Assembly (NCBI GenBank): GCA_030430575.1
Contig: JAUIKF010000005.1
Coordinates: 124,001-188,000 of the forward strand
Source of the DNA: Bacteroidia bacterium
Lineage (GTDB): Bacteria > Bacteroidota > Bacteroidia > J057
Reading direction: 5' to 3'
DNA: 64,000 nt
Both the position numbers and the translations under genes were made by a program. Shown one piece after another: positions 1 through 9,295 of the stretch; position 1 is the first letter of the stretch, and the number at the start of each line of letters is the position of its first letter. The notes beneath the pieces are model-generated. The model ran no database searches, was not told the DNA's origin, and worked only from the letters and a program-made list of their open reading frames with translations.

Positions 1-20
1 ATATTTTTACACACGATAAT

Positions 21-800
21 ATGCTTAGCTTAAAAGAGATCAGCACATTTTATCCTCCCAATCTCCAACACTTTGGGAAATTCATGTTGAGGGAGTACCT
101 CCAATACAAGATTTTGGAACTGATCTTTGAGCATCCTTATGCGACGAGATTGGCCTTTATTGGCGGTACGTGTCTGCGCATTGTTCACCAAAATCAACGT
201 TTCTCTGAAGACTTGGACTTCGATAACTTTGATTTGAGTATTGATGAATTTGAAAAGCTGGTTCATGATGTCGGCAAGGGCTTGGAAAAAGAAGGATATG
301 AAATCGAGTTAAGAAAAGTCATCAAGGGGGCATTTCACTGCTATATTAGGTTTCCTGGATTATTGTATAAAGAAGGTTTAAGTGGCCAGGTAGGAGAAAA
401 GATTTTGATCAAAGTAGACACCTTCGCCCAAGGATTTCAGTTTGTGCCGGATCGGGTGATTCTCAATCGATTTGATGTGTTTACCACTATTCTAACTGCA
501 CCTCCATCATTACTGCTTGCCCAGAAGTTTTATGCAATCTCCAATAGAAAACGAAGAAAAGGGAGAGACTTTTCTGACGTCGTTTTTTTATTGGAAAAGG
601 CCCAGCCAGATTATCGTTATTTGGAACAAAAAATGGGTATACAAACATCCGTTGAGCTTTTAGCAAACATGAAGAAGGTATGTTCCCAATTAGATATGGA
701 TGATTTGGCAAAAGACGTCCAGCCTTTTTTATTCTCCCCCAAAGACGCAAAAAAGGTCACCCATTTCCTCCCTTATTTGGAGCAAGAATTAAGGAAATAA
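21..800 (+). CDS. AbiEii/AbiGii-family nucleotidyltransferase (toxin-type)
   Basis: 259 residues. Family members are minimal nucleotidyltransferases that form the toxin half of type IV toxin-antitoxin or abortive-infection pairs; some transfer nucleotides to tRNA acceptor ends. The sequence shows the family's N-terminal signature FIGGTCLR (about residues 47-54) followed by FSEDLDFD (about 61-68), where the acidic residues are the expected metal ligands. A conserved Lys/Asp segment follows near residue 180 (KGRDFSDV). Length fits the family. The antitoxin normally lies just upstream, so if there is one it falls outside the window. The next gene, 50 bp downstream on the same strand, is not a recognisable antitoxin. 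Family assignment is good; the toxin role is inferred from family. Confidence 0.85.
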   Translation: MLSLKEISTFYPPNLQHFGKFMLREYLQYKILELIFEHPYATRLAFIGGTCLRIVHQNQRFSEDLDFDNFDLSIDEFEKLVHDVGKGLEKEGYEIELRKVIKGAFHCYIRFPGLLYKEGLSGQVGEKILIKVDTFAQGFQFVPDRVILNRFDVFTTILTAPPSLLLAQKFYAISNRKRRKGRDFSDVVFLLEKAQPDYRYLEQKMGIQTSVELLANMKKVCSQLDMDDLAKDVQPFLFSPKDAKKVTHFLPYLEQELRK

Positions 801-850
801 TGGATTATCTCGAATGAACCATTATCAATTAATACAGGTTAAATATCGCC

Positions 851-1177
851 ATGCGTGACCAACTATTATTGGCAGTTGAAAACCATTTCTTGCTTGAAAA
901 AAGCGGGTTGATAATATTGCCAGATATGCCCGTTCCAGCCAATTGGAAGCAATTGAGTTATGAAACAACCGTAAAGATTGAAAAGCCTGAAGGCTCCTTA
1001 TTGGAATTACAGCTGATGGTCAATTGGGCGCATTTCAATATTCGCGACCCCAAGGCAACGATTGACCAGCGATGGCGATTAACATTTACCTTTCCTGACG
1101 CCTCCAAGACTGATGTCCCTGTAGGCAGCAAAGTATATGTCTCAGCAGCAGATCATGCAAAAATAAAAGGCGTTTGA
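851..1177 (+). CDS. small protein of unknown function
   Basis: 108 residues, not assigned to a family with confidence. It begins with a helix-like stretch (RDQLLLAVENHFLLE) and continues with beta-type segments containing LIILPDMPVP and, near the end, DVPVGSKVYVS. The layout suggests a small beta-barrel or translation-factor-like fold, but this is only an impression. There is no signal peptide or membrane segment, so it is probably cytoplasmic. It lies 50 bp after the AbiEii-type gene on the same strand and could be co-transcribed. It is followed by a heptad-repeat spacer and the convergent queE gene. Confidence 0.6.
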   Translation: MRDQLLLAVENHFLLEKSGLIILPDMPVPANWKQLSYETTVKIEKPEGSLLELQLMVNWAHFNIRDPKATIDQRWRLTFTFPDASKTDVPVGSKVYVSAADHAKIKGV

Positions 1178-1204
1178 AGCTCCCATACAGGCAAAAAAGA
1201 AAAC

Positions 1205-1248
1205 GAAAACAGCATACCCAAAACCCCAAACCCAAAACATAGAACGTT
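1205..1248. repeat. heptad-type A/C-rich spacer repeat
   Basis: Short run of 7-bp units of the CCAAAAC / AACATAG type between two convergent genes. The same unit family recurs near 2030-2145, 14850-14975 and in most tRNA spacers beyond 56 kb. The opposite arm is not adjacent here. Confidence 0.6.
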
Positions 1249-1251
1249 CCC

Positions 1252-2019
1252 TTACACCCCCCTTTTATCTCCATACAACTGCACATGCAGTCGGTCGGTG
1301 TAGTGAAAACCATACTTCTTGCAGGCTTCTACAAGCCACAACCTACGCTTCTGGAGCGTCTCGGGCGTACGCCCTTCGGGCATGAGGTAGATGCGCTCCT
1401 TCGGGATGGCATGCTGATCGGCCAGGTCGAGGACCTCCGCCAGGTCGCGCTTGCGCGCGACCACAAATTTGAAAACGGCCTTGTCGTTTTCGGCAAAGTA
1501 GCGCAGGATCTGCGGCTTATGGCGCAGCTTGGGCTGGTTGCCCGAGTTAGAGAGTTTGGGCGAAACATTGTACTGATTGACGAGGCCGTCAAAGGGCAGG
1601 CTTGGCCGCAAGGTGCCATTGGTCTCGACCTCAAACGTATAGTCGCGGTCGATGGCTCGGAGGAGTTGCATCAGTTCTACCCATGCTTCCAGCTGCATCA
1701 GTGGCTCGCCGCCTGTCAGCACAAGGTGCTGACAATCAAAGGCGCGGATCGCCTGGATGAGTTCACCTGCCGGCATTTCGATAATTTGCTCCGCCATCTG
1801 AAACTTCTCATAGCCAGGCGTATCGTCGTTTTGGTGGGGAAAGCGCGTCCCTTCCCAGTTCCAGGTGTAGTCTGTATCACACCAGAAGCAATGCAAATTG
1901 CAGAGGGATGCGCGGACAAAAATGCTGGGTTTGCCCATATTTTTCCCTTCTCCCTGAATGGAATAGAAGATTTCGGGCTTGCCGTTGAGTTGTGCGATTT
2001 TCATGGGAGGAAGATTCAA
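1252..2019 (-). CDS. queE: 7-carboxy-7-deazaguanine synthase QueE (radical SAM)
   Basis: 255 residues. QueE converts 6-carboxytetrahydropterin to 7-carboxy-7-deazaguanine, a step of queuosine (preQ0) synthesis in the cytoplasm. Visible features are the N-terminal substrate motif FYSIQGEG, the radical-SAM cluster CNLHCFWC (CxxxCxxC) near residue 40, and the GGEP motif (LTGGEPLMQ) near residue 110. Length is normal. A second in-frame start five codons downstream (MKIAQL) is also plausible. It stands alone: other queuosine genes are not nearby. Queuosine modifies Asp, Asn, His and Tyr tRNAs with G34 anticodons, and the tRNA array at 56-62 kb contains one of each, but no link is shown. Confidence 0.93.
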   Translation of the reverse strand: MNLPPMKIAQLNGKPEIFYSIQGEGKNMGKPSIFVRASLCNLHCFWCDTDYTWNWEGTRFPHQNDDTPGYEKFQMAEQIIEMPAGELIQAIRAFDCQHLVLTGGEPLMQLEAWVELMQLLRAIDRDYTFEVETNGTLRPSLPFDGLVNQYNVSPKLSNSGNQPKLRHKPQILRYFAENDKAVFKFVVARKRDLAEVLDLADQHAIPKERIYLMPEGRTPETLQKRRLWLVEACKKYGFHYTDRLHVQLYGDKRGV

Positions 2020-2593
2020 GTTCTAGGTTCTAGGTTTTATGTTCTAAGTTGATGGTGCATGCTAATCTGTGTAAATCCGCTTCATTCGCCCAATCCGCGT
2101 TCCTCCAAAGGAAAGTTTTAGGTTCTGGGTTCTATGTTCTAGGTCAATTACCATTCTGATCCGTGCAAAATCCGCTTAATCCGCCAAATCTGGGTTCCTC
2201 CTAGGGTTCTTGGAAAAGAAAGGGAAAAGTAAAAATAAATATCATGAAATAAGGAGCTAAAAAGGGAAGAAATGTAGTTGATAGGCCAATTTTCCATTCT
2301 CCATTCTCCATTTTCAATTCTCCATTTTTCATTTTTCATTTCCCCCTCATCCCACGTTCTCGCTGTATCAAACGTTAAATTTGACATATAGGCATGGATC
2401 GGGCTGGTTATCAAAGGAAATTTGTAATTTTCCCCCTTCTCTTTACCTAAAGATTATTGATTGATAGATTGATGCATTACTAATTGAGGGTGAAAGTAAT
2501 TTGGTGAGGTCCCTCCATTTTATCAAAACTGCGAATCAATAATGAATAATCAATAATTAGTCAATTAATCTAAAACACTTAATCTTATCCAGT
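2020..2593. other. 574-bp intergenic region with low-complexity repeats
   Basis: No credible gene. It holds TTCTAGGTTCTA-type heptad repeats (about 2022-2050 and 2114-2142), CCATTCTCCATT-type tandem units (about 2290-2345), and TTGATTATTGATT-type repeats with their inverse (about 2447-2575). The same three flavours recur as spacers in the tRNA array. The promoter of the downstream protease must lie here, but I cannot place it. Confidence 0.5.
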
Positions 2594-5500
2594 ATGAACA
2601 TGAAACCTCTACTTAATTATTTTCTGGCAAGTGTATTTCTCCTCCTCACCGTGGGTCTCACGGCGCAGTCTTATACGCTGAGGCTCAAAAATGGCCCACG
2701 CCACCTGGCGGAGAATGTAGAAGCATTTGCTGAAACACCTGATGTCAAGACCACAGAGGTATTTGAAGGCCGGTATTACCGACTCCTCCAATTTTACCAA
2801 ATCCCTACCCAAGAGCTCCGCGAGACAATCGAGTCTACCGGCATTCAATTGCTCTCCTATTTGCCCAAAAACACCTATATCGCATCTATCCCTGCTCAGT
2901 TTGACACCAAGAAACTTCTGAAATGGAATGTCAGAAGTGTGGCGAAATGGCGGCCAGTAGACAAAATGCATAGCAACTTGATCACAGGTCCCTATCCGTT
3001 TCATGCTTTACAGGGAGACTGGGTGAAGGTGATTGTCAAATATGCGGAAGACCTCGCAGGCGAAGCAGTGGTAGCGGCTTTATTGGGCGAAAATATCTAT
3101 GTCAATGACCTGTATGAATATGGGCATACCGTGAGTGTAGCTGTCGATCCTGCGCGGGTATATGAATTGGCAGGCTTGCCATTTGTGACCTATGCGGAGC
3201 TGGTGCCAGCACCTGCTGTAGACGAGAACCTCGGTTCCCGCACCAACCACCGAAGCAATGTATTGCTGACTGAAAACGGCGCTGGCCGGAATTATGATGG
3301 CAGCGGTATCGATGTCGCGATCTTCGATTCTGGGTTGATAGGGCCTCATATTGACTATGAAGGACGGATAGTTTCTCAAAATACAACCGCAAATGTTACT
3401 AACCACTCTGATTATGTAGCAGGCATCGCAGGAGGTGCTGGCAACCTTAATCCACTTCATCAAGGAACAGCTCCAGGTATCGAATTCCATATTTGGGAGA
3501 ATCCTACTTCATTTAACTCTTTTCCTGGCACTTACCTCAATGACATGGTAAGACTGGTCAATAACTCTCAAGGACAGGGGTGTAATTTGGGTTATAACAA
3601 TGATGCAAGTAAGGGAGATCAACATATTCGCACCTTGCCAGCCTTGATGTATGTTTTTTCTTGTGGAAACTCAGGCATGACTACCTGTGGCGGACTTTCA
3701 GGGGGATGGAAAACGATTACTGGCGGATATAAACAAGGGAAAAATGTTATCGCAGTAGGTAATGTTGGAAAAGATGATGTAATTTCATTATCTAGTAGCA
3801 AAGGCCCTTCCGATGATGGAAGGATTAAGCCTGATGTATCAGGAGTAGGGGTTCAGGTTACATCTACTGTTGATCCTCATACCTATACGACAGCTAATGG
3901 CACTTCAGCCTCTGCGCCTGGCGTAACGGGTGTACTCGCCCAACTCTACCAAGCCTACAAGGCCACCAATGGCAACCAAGAACCCGTCTCTGGTCTCATC
4001 AAAGCCATGGTCCTCAACACTGCAGAAGACCTCGGTACCCGAGGTCCCGACTTCACCTACGGCTGGGGCCGCGTCAATGGCCTACGCGCTGTGCGCCTCA
4101 TCGAGAACAATCAGTTTATCGACACGATGATCGCTCAAAGCCAGACGCACACCATTCCCCTGACTGTACCCGCCAATATCTCTCAACTCAAAATCATGGT
4201 CTATTGGACCGACTGGGAAGGCAACCCGGCAGCTTCTACAGCACTTGTGAATGACTTGGATGTTTTTGTCCAAGACCCAACCCTTTCCAATACCTTCTTC
4301 CCCTGGGTACTAGATGCGGGCCCCAATCCAACTCCTGTTTCTATCATTGCGCCTGCGACTGTAGGCATTGATACCCTCAACAATATGGAGCAGGTACAGA
4401 TCAATAATCCCGTTCCAGGAACTTACCAAATGATCATCAACGGGACTTCTGTCCCTCAAGGGCCTCAGCCTTATTTCATCGTTTATGAAATGCTCAAAGA
4501 CACCATTGAGGTGACTTACCCAGTCGGCGGTGAGAGCCTAGCCCCTGGAGACGATGTGCGTATCCGCTGGGATGCCGTAGATACCCTGGGCAACTTCAGT
4601 GTATCTTATACCACTGACAATGGCACTAACTGGAACACCATCGGTTCCGCCAATGGCAAGCAGCGCTACCTTGACTGGACGGTCCCCAATATGGTGACTG
4701 GACAAGCCCGCGTACGCGTAGCGAGAGCTAGTCAAGCAGACATCAGTGATGCGACATTTTCCATTATAGCAGTCCCACAAAACGTGCGGATCGCGCGGGT
4801 GTGCCAGTCTTTCACTACACTTGAATGGGACCCTGTACCAGGTGCGACAGGCTATGATGTGTACATGCTAGGGGCACGGTATATGGACAACCAAGGGTCT
4901 ACCGTTACGACGACCTACGATGTCATGGGAGCCAATTTCATGCAAGACAACTGGTTCTCTGTGCGAGCTACCCATCCGGCTGACAATGTTTTAGGTAGGA
5001 GAGCAGTGGCTGTCAAGGCAGATTCTGGCTTGTTCAATTGTGCGGCGATGCCGCCTGTCAGTGACTTCACCTTCAGCAATGCACCTTGTGTCGGCGCTAC
5101 GTTTGGTTTACAGGATTTGTCTCAAAACCAGCCATCGATGTACGAATGGTTTATTATGCCACCCAATTTCACTTTTGTCAACGGAACCAATTCCAACACA
5201 GCTAGCCCGTCCATCCAATTCACTGCAATGGGCAATTATACCATCACCCTGGTGACTACCAATTTTGCTGGAACGGATACCATCGAGCGGGTGGTCAGTG
5301 TGGCGAATCTGCAACCTACTGCTGATTTCCTCGCTCAATCGGGCGGCTTAAAATATATTTTTGTCAATAACTCGGTCGGCGGCTGGTTCTACGAATGGGA
5401 CTTTGGTGATGGCAATATGAGTGTGGTGCAAAATCCTACGCACACCTACGCTACTAGTGGTGTCTACACCGTCACCCTCAAGGTCTCCAACCCTTGTGGC

Positions 5501-5812
5501 ACGGCCTTTTCCTCACGGACCGTACGTCCACTAGGGACAGGTATCAGTGACCTGATCGGTGACCTGCAAATCAGTGTCAACCCCAACCCGAGTGACGGAA
5601 TTTTCCGCTTCCACGCTTCCAATGTGCAAAGCGCTCACCTGAATCTCCAAGTCATGGACTTGCAAGGTAGGGTGCTGCAACAGGCTGTACATCAGCAGGT
5701 TGCAGGAGAAGTGAAGGCTTCACTTGACCTCTCGACCCTTGCCAAAGGCATGTACCTCCTGCGCGTAGCGCAAGGGGAACGGAGCGGCGTGATGAAGCTG
5801 GTGGTGAAGTAG
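2594..5812 (+). CDS. secreted S8 subtilisin-family peptidase with PKD and T9SS sorting domains
   Basis: 1072 residues. An N-terminal signal peptide ends in LTAQ (about residue 25). A prodomain-like region is followed by an S8 catalytic domain. The apparent triad is Asp245 (AIFDSG), His271 (NHSDYVAGIAGG, where the usual HGTHVAG is altered but the first His is kept) and Ser438 (GTSASAP). Next come a beta-sandwich region, a fibronectin-like segment, a PKD domain (YEWDFGDGN, about 930-945) and a C-terminal sorting domain (SVNPNPSDGIF, GMYLLRV). It should be exported by Sec and anchored or released through T9SS. It is a tandem paralogue of the next gene with the same domain order and ends at a strong terminator. 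Confidence 0.9.
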   Translation: MNMKPLLNYFLASVFLLLTVGLTAQSYTLRLKNGPRHLAENVEAFAETPDVKTTEVFEGRYYRLLQFYQIPTQELRETIESTGIQLLSYLPKNTYIASIPAQFDTKKLLKWNVRSVAKWRPVDKMHSNLITGPYPFHALQGDWVKVIVKYAEDLAGEAVVAALLGENIYVNDLYEYGHTVSVAVDPARVYELAGLPFVTYAELVPAPAVDENLGSRTNHRSNVLLTENGAGRNYDGSGIDVAIFDSGLIGPHIDYEGRIVSQNTTANVTNHSDYVAGIAGGAGNLNPLHQGTAPGIEFHIWENPTSFNSFPGTYLNDMVRLVNNSQGQGCNLGYNNDASKGDQHIRTLPALMYVFSCGNSGMTTCGGLSGGWKTITGGYKQGKNVIAVGNVGKDDVISLSSSKGPSDDGRIKPDVSGVGVQVTSTVDPHTYTTANGTSASAPGVTGVLAQLYQAYKATNGNQEPVSGLIKAMVLNTAEDLGTRGPDFTYGWGRVNGLRAVRLIENNQFIDTMIAQSQTHTIPLTVPANISQLKIMVYWTDWEGNPAASTALVNDLDVFVQDPTLSNTFFPWVLDAGPNPTPVSIIAPATVGIDTLNNMEQVQINNPVPGTYQMIINGTSVPQGPQPYFIVYEMLKDTIEVTYPVGGESLAPGDDVRIRWDAVDTLGNFSVSYTTDNGTNWNTIGSANGKQRYLDWTVPNMVTGQARVRVARASQADISDATFSIIAVPQNVRIARVCQSFTTLEWDPVPGATGYDVYMLGARYMDNQGSTVTTTYDVMGANFMQDNWFSVRATHPADNVLGRRAVAVKADSGLFNCAAMPPVSDFTFSNAPCVGATFGLQDLSQNQPSMYEWFIMPPNFTFVNGTNSNTASPSIQFTAMGNYTITLVTTNFAGTDTIERVVSVANLQPTADFLAQSGGLKYIFVNNSVGGWFYEWDFGDGNMSVVQNPTHTYATSGVYTVTLKVSNPCGTAFSSRTVRPLGTGISDLIGDLQISVNPNPSDGIFRFHASNVQSAHLNLQVMDLQGRVLQQAVHQQVAGEVKASLDLSTLAKGMYLLRVAQGERSGVMKLVVK

Positions 5813-5834
5813 GAATTAGTGGAAATAAATAGCA

Positions 5835-5873
5835 ATACCCCGTAGGTTTTCGAAACCTACGGGGTATTTTCTT
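5835..5873 (+). terminator. Rho-independent terminator
   Basis: Perfect 15-bp stem (ATACCCCGTAGGTTT and its complement) with a 3-nt loop, followed by T-rich sequence, 22 bp after the first subtilase gene. It separates the two paralogues transcriptionally. Confidence 0.88.
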
Positions 5874-5961
5874 TGTTACCTGTTGCTATTTCCCTGACAA
5901 TTTATTCCCCAAAAAAATGCACTTTTGGGGGCTAATCGCACTACTACTTGATTGAATCTAC

Positions 5962-8900
5962 ATGAAAAAAGCAAGTTTCCTCTCCTTCCTGCTCTTCTGC
6001 CTTGGAAGTCCCTTCCTATTGTCTCAAACTGCCTATGAAATCGACCTGACTTCAGGGACTTTCCTTCCAGAAGCCAATATGAATGCTAAAAGCTCTCTGG
6101 CAGATCTGCTGGGAGATCAGCCTGTTCAAGGGCGTTATCATCGCCTGATCCAATTTCACCAACTGCCTGACCTTGCCCTTCACAGGACGTTGGAACAGCT
6201 TGATATACAGCTTTTGACCTATATCCCTAATTTTGCCTACCTCACCTCTCTTCCTGCGTCTATCGATGAAAAAACGCTTTTTCAGCTCCCGATAAGAAGC
6301 ATCACCTCATTCCCAGCTCAAGCCAAGCTGGCCAATAACCTGTGGGAAGTGCCTTATCCCGATTGGGCGCTGAGCGGTGACCGGATCGAATTGGAGATCT
6401 ATTATTATCAAGACTTAGCCGGAGGCCCCGTACACGCTGCCTTACAAGGCTTGGGCTGCGAAGTGATAGACCATTCAGATGCCTATCATTATGTGCAAGT
6501 ATTGGCACCTTTGAAGCAATTGACGGCGTTGAGCGAATTGTCTTTTGTGGCTTTTGTTTCGCCCATTGCCCCTCCACCTGTGCCAGAATCTTTGCCAGCC
6601 TATACCCTCCATCGCTCCCATATCCTCAATATGGGACCTCGGAAATATGATGGCACTGGGATCAAAGTCCTTGTCCGAGATGATGGGCTGGTAGGGCCAC
6701 ATGTGGATTTTAAAAATAGGCTTACGAATTTGACGAGTGATGCTACTGGTACACATGGAGATGGGGTAGCTGGATGTATCGGAGGTGCAGGAAATAAGGA
6801 CCCCAATGTCATTGGCATGGCACCTGGATCCGACATCAGCGTGATCAATTATCAAGCAAATTTTACAGACAATACCCTTTCTCTCCACCAAAATGCTGGA
6901 ATTCTTATCACTAATTCATCTTATAGTGATGGGTGTAACCGAGGGTATAGTGGGCGATCGAGGACCGTAGATGAGCAGATTTTTGATAATCCTACTTTGA
7001 TGCATGTTTTTTCGGCGGGGAATGATGGAGATAGTGATTGTGGATATGGGGCTGGGACAGGATGGGGAAATGTGACAGGCGGGCATAAATTGGCCAAAAA
7101 TGCACTGACTGTAGGAAGTGTTTCGAGGGGAGATGTCTTAAGTAGGTTTAGCAGTCGAGGGCCAGCCGCAGATGGGCGAGTGAAGCCTGAAGTAGTGGCG
7201 ATGGGCGAGAGTTATCAGTTGACTAATCCCAATCATAGCTATATGAGTGCAGGTGGCACCTCTTTCTCCGCCCCAGCGACCGCTGGTGTCATGGCCCAAC
7301 TCTATCACGCCTACAAAGTCCTGAACCAGGACCAAACCCCTCCTTCGGCCTTGATCAAGGCCATTATGATCAACACCTGCGACGATCTTGGGCGGGAGGG
7401 GCCGGACTTTGGATTTGGGTACGGAAGGATCAATGCGCTGCAAGCTGCAAAGGTATTGGAAGGCCGTCAATACGTCCAGGATACGATCTCTGTAAACCAA
7501 ACCGAGACACACTCCTTTAGCATTCCACCTAATGTCAGCCAAGTGAAAGTCATGCTCTACTGGCCTGATCAGGAAGCCCAACCCAATGTGGCACGCCCTC
7601 TTATCAATGACTTGGACCTGTTGGTAAAAGACCTTGGAGGCACTGCACATCAGCCCCTTGTATTGGATTATCGACCGACGGTAAATAGTCTGGCAGGGCT
7701 TGCCATACCAGGAAGAGACTCTATCAACAATATGGAGCAAGTGGTCCTCCACAACCCACAGACAGGCATGTATACCATAGAGATCCAAGGTAATATGATC
7801 CCTTTTGGACAAGTACCATATTATGTCATTTATCAATTTATCCTTGATGAAATAGAGGTGATTTTTCCCAATAACGGAGAAGGATTGCTCCCTGGAGTGG
7901 GGACACAAATTCGCTGGGATGCAATTAGAAATGACAGTCTCTTTAAGGTGGAGTACACGTTAGACAATGGCCAAAATTGGATCACTATTACGGATAACCT
8001 TCCAGGCAGTTTCAGACATGTGACCTGGGCGGTCCCACAGACCTTCACAGGGCAAGCACGTGTCAGGGTTTCTCGTGGGCAGCAATCAGACGAAAGTGAC
8101 CAGAATTTTAGCATTATTGGCACGCCAAATAATATGCAACTGTTGAGGGTTTGTCAAGACTTTGTGACCTTGACATGGGACGCTATCTCTGGTGCAACAG
8201 CTTATGATGTATTTATGCTCGGAGACAAATACATGGACTCCATTGGGACAACTGTCAATACCGTCTTTGAAGTGCCTAACCTGAGATTCCAGGATGAAAA
8301 CTGGTTTGCTGTCCGTTGCAGAGGTGATAGTGGTCTGGTAGGCATTCGGAATATTGCCATTCAATCTACCCCCAATCTGCTGGTCAACTGCGATCCTTTC
8401 CCGCCAGTTGCGGCCTTCCAAGTGGACACCGTAATTTGTGTGAACCAGGCTATTGCGCTATTGGATCAGAGTACCAAAGCCCCAGACACCTGGGGATGGA
8501 ATGTGACCCCTGGCAGCAACACCGCCTTTGTCCAAGGGACCAGCCCCACTTCTCAGAACCCTGTCTTGCGGTTTTCTGCTATAGGAACCTATCAGGTCTC
8601 CCTCTTTGTCAATAATCAAGCAGGTGCCGATACGCGCATCATCACGGTTCAAGTGGTAGATTCGCCCGTACCCGATTTTACTCAAACGATAAACGGCCTT
8701 TCTCTCACCTTCACCAATCAAACAGTAGATGCCACGAGTTATCTGTGGGATTTTGGAGATGGAAATAGCAGCACAATGAAGGACCCGATGCATACCTATT
8801 CGGCAGTAGGTGACTACCTGGTCACCCTGACAGCGATGTCCCCTTGTGATACTGTCACCCTCACCAAACCTGTTCAGGCATGGGCCACCTCAATCGATGA

Positions 8901-9165
8901 CTTATGGGAAAACATTTCCCTTCAGGTGACGCCTAATCCCAGCGAGGGCATCTATCAGCTCACCTTGTCAGGAGAAAAGCCAGGAAACTTTGCCTTTGAT
9001 GTGATGAATATTCATGGCCAAAAGCTTCAAAGCTTTACGCTATCTCACCATAGCGGAACCCAAATACAGATCCTGGATTTGTCTGATCATCCAGGAGGTG
9101 TCTACCTCCTCCGAATGGCAGCTGAAGGACGTGTGGGGGTGTTGAAACTGATGGTAGAGAAGTAG
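5962..9165 (+). CDS. secreted S8 subtilisin-family peptidase with PKD and T9SS sorting domains (paralogue)
   Basis: 1067 residues, colinear with the preceding gene. Signal peptide ends near SPFLLSQ. The apparent triad is Asp240 (VLVRDDGL), His265 (THGDGVAGCIGG) and Ser434 (GGTSFSAPA). This copy keeps a more standard His block than its neighbour. A PKD domain (YLWDFGDGNSS) precedes the sorting domain (VTPNPSEGIYQL, GGVYLLRM). The two proteins share many blocks, such as RVCQ.F.TL.WD and HNPQTG/NNPVPG, pointing to an old tandem duplication with considerable divergence. Likely role: extracellular proteolysis. Confidence 0.9.
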   Translation: MKKASFLSFLLFCLGSPFLLSQTAYEIDLTSGTFLPEANMNAKSSLADLLGDQPVQGRYHRLIQFHQLPDLALHRTLEQLDIQLLTYIPNFAYLTSLPASIDEKTLFQLPIRSITSFPAQAKLANNLWEVPYPDWALSGDRIELEIYYYQDLAGGPVHAALQGLGCEVIDHSDAYHYVQVLAPLKQLTALSELSFVAFVSPIAPPPVPESLPAYTLHRSHILNMGPRKYDGTGIKVLVRDDGLVGPHVDFKNRLTNLTSDATGTHGDGVAGCIGGAGNKDPNVIGMAPGSDISVINYQANFTDNTLSLHQNAGILITNSSYSDGCNRGYSGRSRTVDEQIFDNPTLMHVFSAGNDGDSDCGYGAGTGWGNVTGGHKLAKNALTVGSVSRGDVLSRFSSRGPAADGRVKPEVVAMGESYQLTNPNHSYMSAGGTSFSAPATAGVMAQLYHAYKVLNQDQTPPSALIKAIMINTCDDLGREGPDFGFGYGRINALQAAKVLEGRQYVQDTISVNQTETHSFSIPPNVSQVKVMLYWPDQEAQPNVARPLINDLDLLVKDLGGTAHQPLVLDYRPTVNSLAGLAIPGRDSINNMEQVVLHNPQTGMYTIEIQGNMIPFGQVPYYVIYQFILDEIEVIFPNNGEGLLPGVGTQIRWDAIRNDSLFKVEYTLDNGQNWITITDNLPGSFRHVTWAVPQTFTGQARVRVSRGQQSDESDQNFSIIGTPNNMQLLRVCQDFVTLTWDAISGATAYDVFMLGDKYMDSIGTTVNTVFEVPNLRFQDENWFAVRCRGDSGLVGIRNIAIQSTPNLLVNCDPFPPVAAFQVDTVICVNQAIALLDQSTKAPDTWGWNVTPGSNTAFVQGTSPTSQNPVLRFSAIGTYQVSLFVNNQAGADTRIITVQVVDSPVPDFTQTINGLSLTFTNQTVDATSYLWDFGDGNSSTMKDPMHTYSAVGDYLVTLTAMSPCDTVTLTKPVQAWATSIDDLWENISLQVTPNPSEGIYQLTLSGEKPGNFAFDVMNIHGQKLQSFTLSHHSGTQIQILDLSDHPGGVYLLRMAAEGRVGVLKLMVEK

Positions 9166-9174
9166 GAAGAAAGG

Positions 9175-9295
9175 AATGATGAACAAGGATTGATGAACAA
9201 GGATTTTTGAAGGAAAAGAGTGCTTCCCCATTCGACAGGCTCAGGGCAGGACTTCCCCAATCATCAATCCTTGTTCGATATTCATCAATCTTTCT
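9175..9295. repeat. dispersed intergenic repeats
   Basis: Contains GATGAACAAGGATT repeats with their inverse (AATCCTTGTTCGATATTCATCAATC) and a TTCGACAGGCTCAGGGCAGG element. The first family recurs at 19085-19110, 19505-19620 and about 61855-61885. A near copy of the second lies at about 33825-33845. Confidence 0.6.

Noticed and set aside
1285-2052. 255-codon frame antisense to queE.
   Set aside because: The queE frame has clear radical-SAM motifs; the opposite frame has none.
7138-7908. 256-codon frame antisense to the second subtilase.
   Set aside because: Shadow of a gene with intact catalytic motifs on the other strand.
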